A DNA stretch of 64,000 nt, from NCBI GenBank assembly GCA_921293015.1, contig OV121087.1, positions 3,360,501 through 3,424,500 of the forward strand, written 5' to 3'. The DNA comes from Phorcus lineatus (Eukaryota; Mollusca; Gastropoda; Trochida; Trochidae). Below, piece by piece: positions 62,124 to 64,000 of the stretch. Both the position numbers and the translations under genes were made by a program. Every line of letters begins with the position of its first letter. Position 1 is the first letter of the stretch. Under the pieces are notes generated by a model. It ran no database searches, was not told the DNA's origin, and worked only from the letters and a program-made list of their open reading frames with translations.

Positions 62124-62720
62124 TAGCGAAGACGTAGTAAGCCTTGCAGATCTAATACTTTTCCATGAGATGCGAAAACTGATAAGGAAAGAAATCTTCT
62201 GACAAAGACATAGTAAGAACTTGTAGATCTTATATTTTCCCATGAATTTCGAATACTGATAAGGAAAGAAATCTTCTGACAAAGACATAGTAAGAACTTG
62301 TAGATCTTATATTTTCCCATGAATTTCGAATACTGATAAGGAAAGAAATCTTCTGACAAAGACATGGTAAGAACTTGTAGATCTTATATTTTCCCATGAA
62401 TTTCGAATACTGATAAGGAAAGAAATCTTCTGACAAAGACATAGTAAGAACTTGTAGATCTTATATTTTCCCATGAATTTCGAATACTGATAAGGAAAGA
62501 AATCTTCTGACAAAGACATAGTAAGAACTTGTAGATCTTATACTTTCCCATGAATTTCGAATACTGATAAGGAAAGAAATCTACTGACAAAGACATAGTA
62601 AGAACTTGACAATGTAGATCTAATACTTTTCCATAAAATGCGAATGCTGATAAGGTAATGAATGTACTGACAAAGACATACTAAGAACTTGTACATCTAA
62701 TATTTTTCCACGAAATGCGA
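62124..62720 (-). repeat. 77-bp tandem monomer array
   Basis: About seven to eight units, five nearly identical (GACAAAG at 62201, 62278 and every 77 bp after), with the outer units diverged. All three minus-strand frames stay open through the core because 77 is not a multiple of three. Its place directly upstream of LINE ORF1 suggests 5' UTR monomers. Confidence 0.92.
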
Positions 62721-63035
62721 ACTGAAAGGTCAAGGAAGAACATACAAAGACGGAGGAGTATGATCCATGCAGTCTTTAACTCTAACCTCACGAGTTCGCT
62801 TAACATGAGTGTCGTACAACCGGTCCCATGCCCCTGCTCTGTGGAAATCACGTGATAGAATATTTTTGAAACCCAATACAGTCGTAAAATTTTTAGAAGA
62901 GAGTAATCAAAATTTGGTGTTTGAATTATTTTCAATGTAAAATAAGAAAACTTTTTAAGGGAATATAACCAACCTTGGATAAGAGAGACAATAATTAAAC
63001 AAAAATTGACTTGTAGTTCAACATCGTCCGGGTTC

Positions 63036-63080
63036 AACAGCCTCTTATTACTTGAATTCAACAGCCTCTTATAACTATAC
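63036..63080 (+). repeat. 22-bp direct duplication
   Basis: TTCAACAGCCTCTTATTACT and TTCAACAGCCTCTTATAACT lie side by side. Confidence 0.8.
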
Positions 63081-63084
63081 AGTT

Positions 63085-63395
63085 CGAAGAAAAATTTAGA
63101 TCCGTGTTCTTGATACCATTCTGATTCATATTTGATGATTCCAACACACAAAACATAATTATCACAAAAAACAAATGCTTTCACTACATAACATAAAAGA
63201 TGCTTTAATCGCTACACCAAAGATTTCATATTTCTATGCGAAGAAAAATTTAGATCCGCGTTCTTGATACCATTCTGATTCATATTTGATGATTCCAACA
63301 CACAAAACATCATTATCACAACAAACCAATGCTTTCACTACATAACACAAAAGATGCTTTAATCGTTACACCAAAGATTGCATAATTCTATGCGA
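63085..63395 (+). repeat. 154-bp tandem duplication
   Basis: Copy 1 starts CGAAGAAAAATTTAGATCCG at 63085 and copy 2 with the same bases at 63239. They differ by only a few bases until about 63395. No function seen; it may belong to the LINE's distal 5' region. Confidence 0.9.
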
Positions 63396-64000
63396 TCATA
63401 TTTTCTAAAGACGCTTGCAAGTGCAGACATCGTGTATTTGAAGTCCCGTTCACCCATTGGTACAAATAGTTTGAAGTCAGTTATTTGCTGAAGGGTTGCC
63501 GCATAGGTACTCTTTTAAATATCAATGTCTGCCACAATTCATATGATATGACATGACATGCGTGTGCAAACAAAGTGTAAAAAGAATCTCTTTCATCAGT
63601 TAAGAGGTTGTGTCAAACTTACAAGTAGCTTAGATTAAAAGGTGATTAAGGATTGGCGCAACTGTACGCAATAAGGTCTGATATATTATTCAGGCAACCC
63701 GGAAGTGATCGAAGACACTGGTGAATTAGTTTTCTAGATCTACGACAATAGACGTTTCCAATTTAAACTGAGGGATCCACTTTCCAAGAACCTTATTAAG
63801 CAGTCACGATATGCACCTCTCTAAGCCTTGTGAAGTATCATATAAACGTAATAAAAACTTTTTTTCAGGTTGAAACTACTTATAGTTTAAATTTGTATAC
63901 ATGTAACACATAGAAAATCGTTCTTTTTCTGACGAAATCAACGAAAAGGTTGTAAAATCTGTTCATGAAAATTTAACCCTTACTAAGCGTTTTTCTGTTG

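Larger units (their letters stand above)
55315..62720 (-). mobile_element. APE-type non-LTR retrotransposon (LINE), interrupted by copy B
   Basis: Minus strand, 5' to 3': a 77 bp monomer array (about 62720-62124), the start of ORF1 running into a proline tract, an insertion of copy B at TTAA (62013-59603), the rest of ORF1, ORF2 with endonuclease, reverse transcriptase and a CCHC finger, a ~200 bp 3' UTR, AATAAA at 55329-55324, and the 3' junction near 55315 inside copy A. The 5' limit is uncertain and could lie farther right. Clade not assigned. Confidence 0.7.

Noticed and set aside
61967..62596. Overlapping minus-strand ORFs of 63-132 residues over the 77-bp array
   Set aside because: They are open only because the monomer lacks stops in any frame. 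No conserved domain is visible.
62681..63184. A 167-residue minus-strand ORF as a gene
   Set aside because: No recognisable motif or splice context. It could be distal LINE 5' sequence or chance in AT-rich DNA.

Overview
This window is AT-rich nuclear DNA from an animal. It has split genes with GT-AG introns, no operons, and a heavy load of transposable elements. A molluscan origin, probably a gastropod such as an abalone, is an inference. It rests on a tRNA-derived SINE with a 'TTAAAC...ACTCACTCA' style tail, a Steamer-type Mag-lineage LTR retrotransposon, and Penelope-like and TTAA-type DNA elements. No species marker was read.

Left part (1-10.6 kb): the last five recognisable coding exons of a phosphorylase kinase regulatory subunit (beta-like, + strand, 963-4871), ending in a CaaX box. 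The intron before its penultimate exon carries about four decayed tandem copies of that exon's own acceptor and 5' coding end. A gene-free 5.7 kb stretch follows.

Middle (10.6-40.3 kb): two divergent genes share a 0.8 kb intergenic promoter region. On the minus strand is a complete ankyrin-repeat DHHC palmitoyltransferase (22562 down to 10600). I could assemble it exon by exon with every splice phase consistent. It has two alternative versions of the TM3-TM4 exon, and reading phase makes them mutually exclusive. On the plus strand is a complete RBX1/ROC1 RING-H2 gene (23356-40249). Its final exon holds only 13 coding bases and lies beyond an 11 kb intron packed with a SINE, MITEs, a Penelope remnant and a TTAA element.

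Right part (40.3-64 kb): no host gene was recognised. A near-pristine 4.6 kb Ty3/gypsy (Steamer-like) element, with identical 192 bp LTRs and a 5 bp target duplication, sits 0.47 kb past the RBX1 stop. Farther right is a three-layer nest. A TTAA-type DNA element (copy A, 54062-55314) is broken by an APE-type LINE on the minus strand (55315 to beyond 62.1 kb). That LINE is itself interrupted in its first ORF by a second, inverted copy (copy B, 59603-62013). The nest looks like a transposon with 1.3 kb inverted repeats but is better explained by successive insertions. Copy C (34318-35398) confirms the element's ends.

The host genes have unrelated jobs: glycogen phosphorylase activation, protein S-palmitoylation, and the catalytic RING of cullin ubiquitin ligases. 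They are linked only by position.
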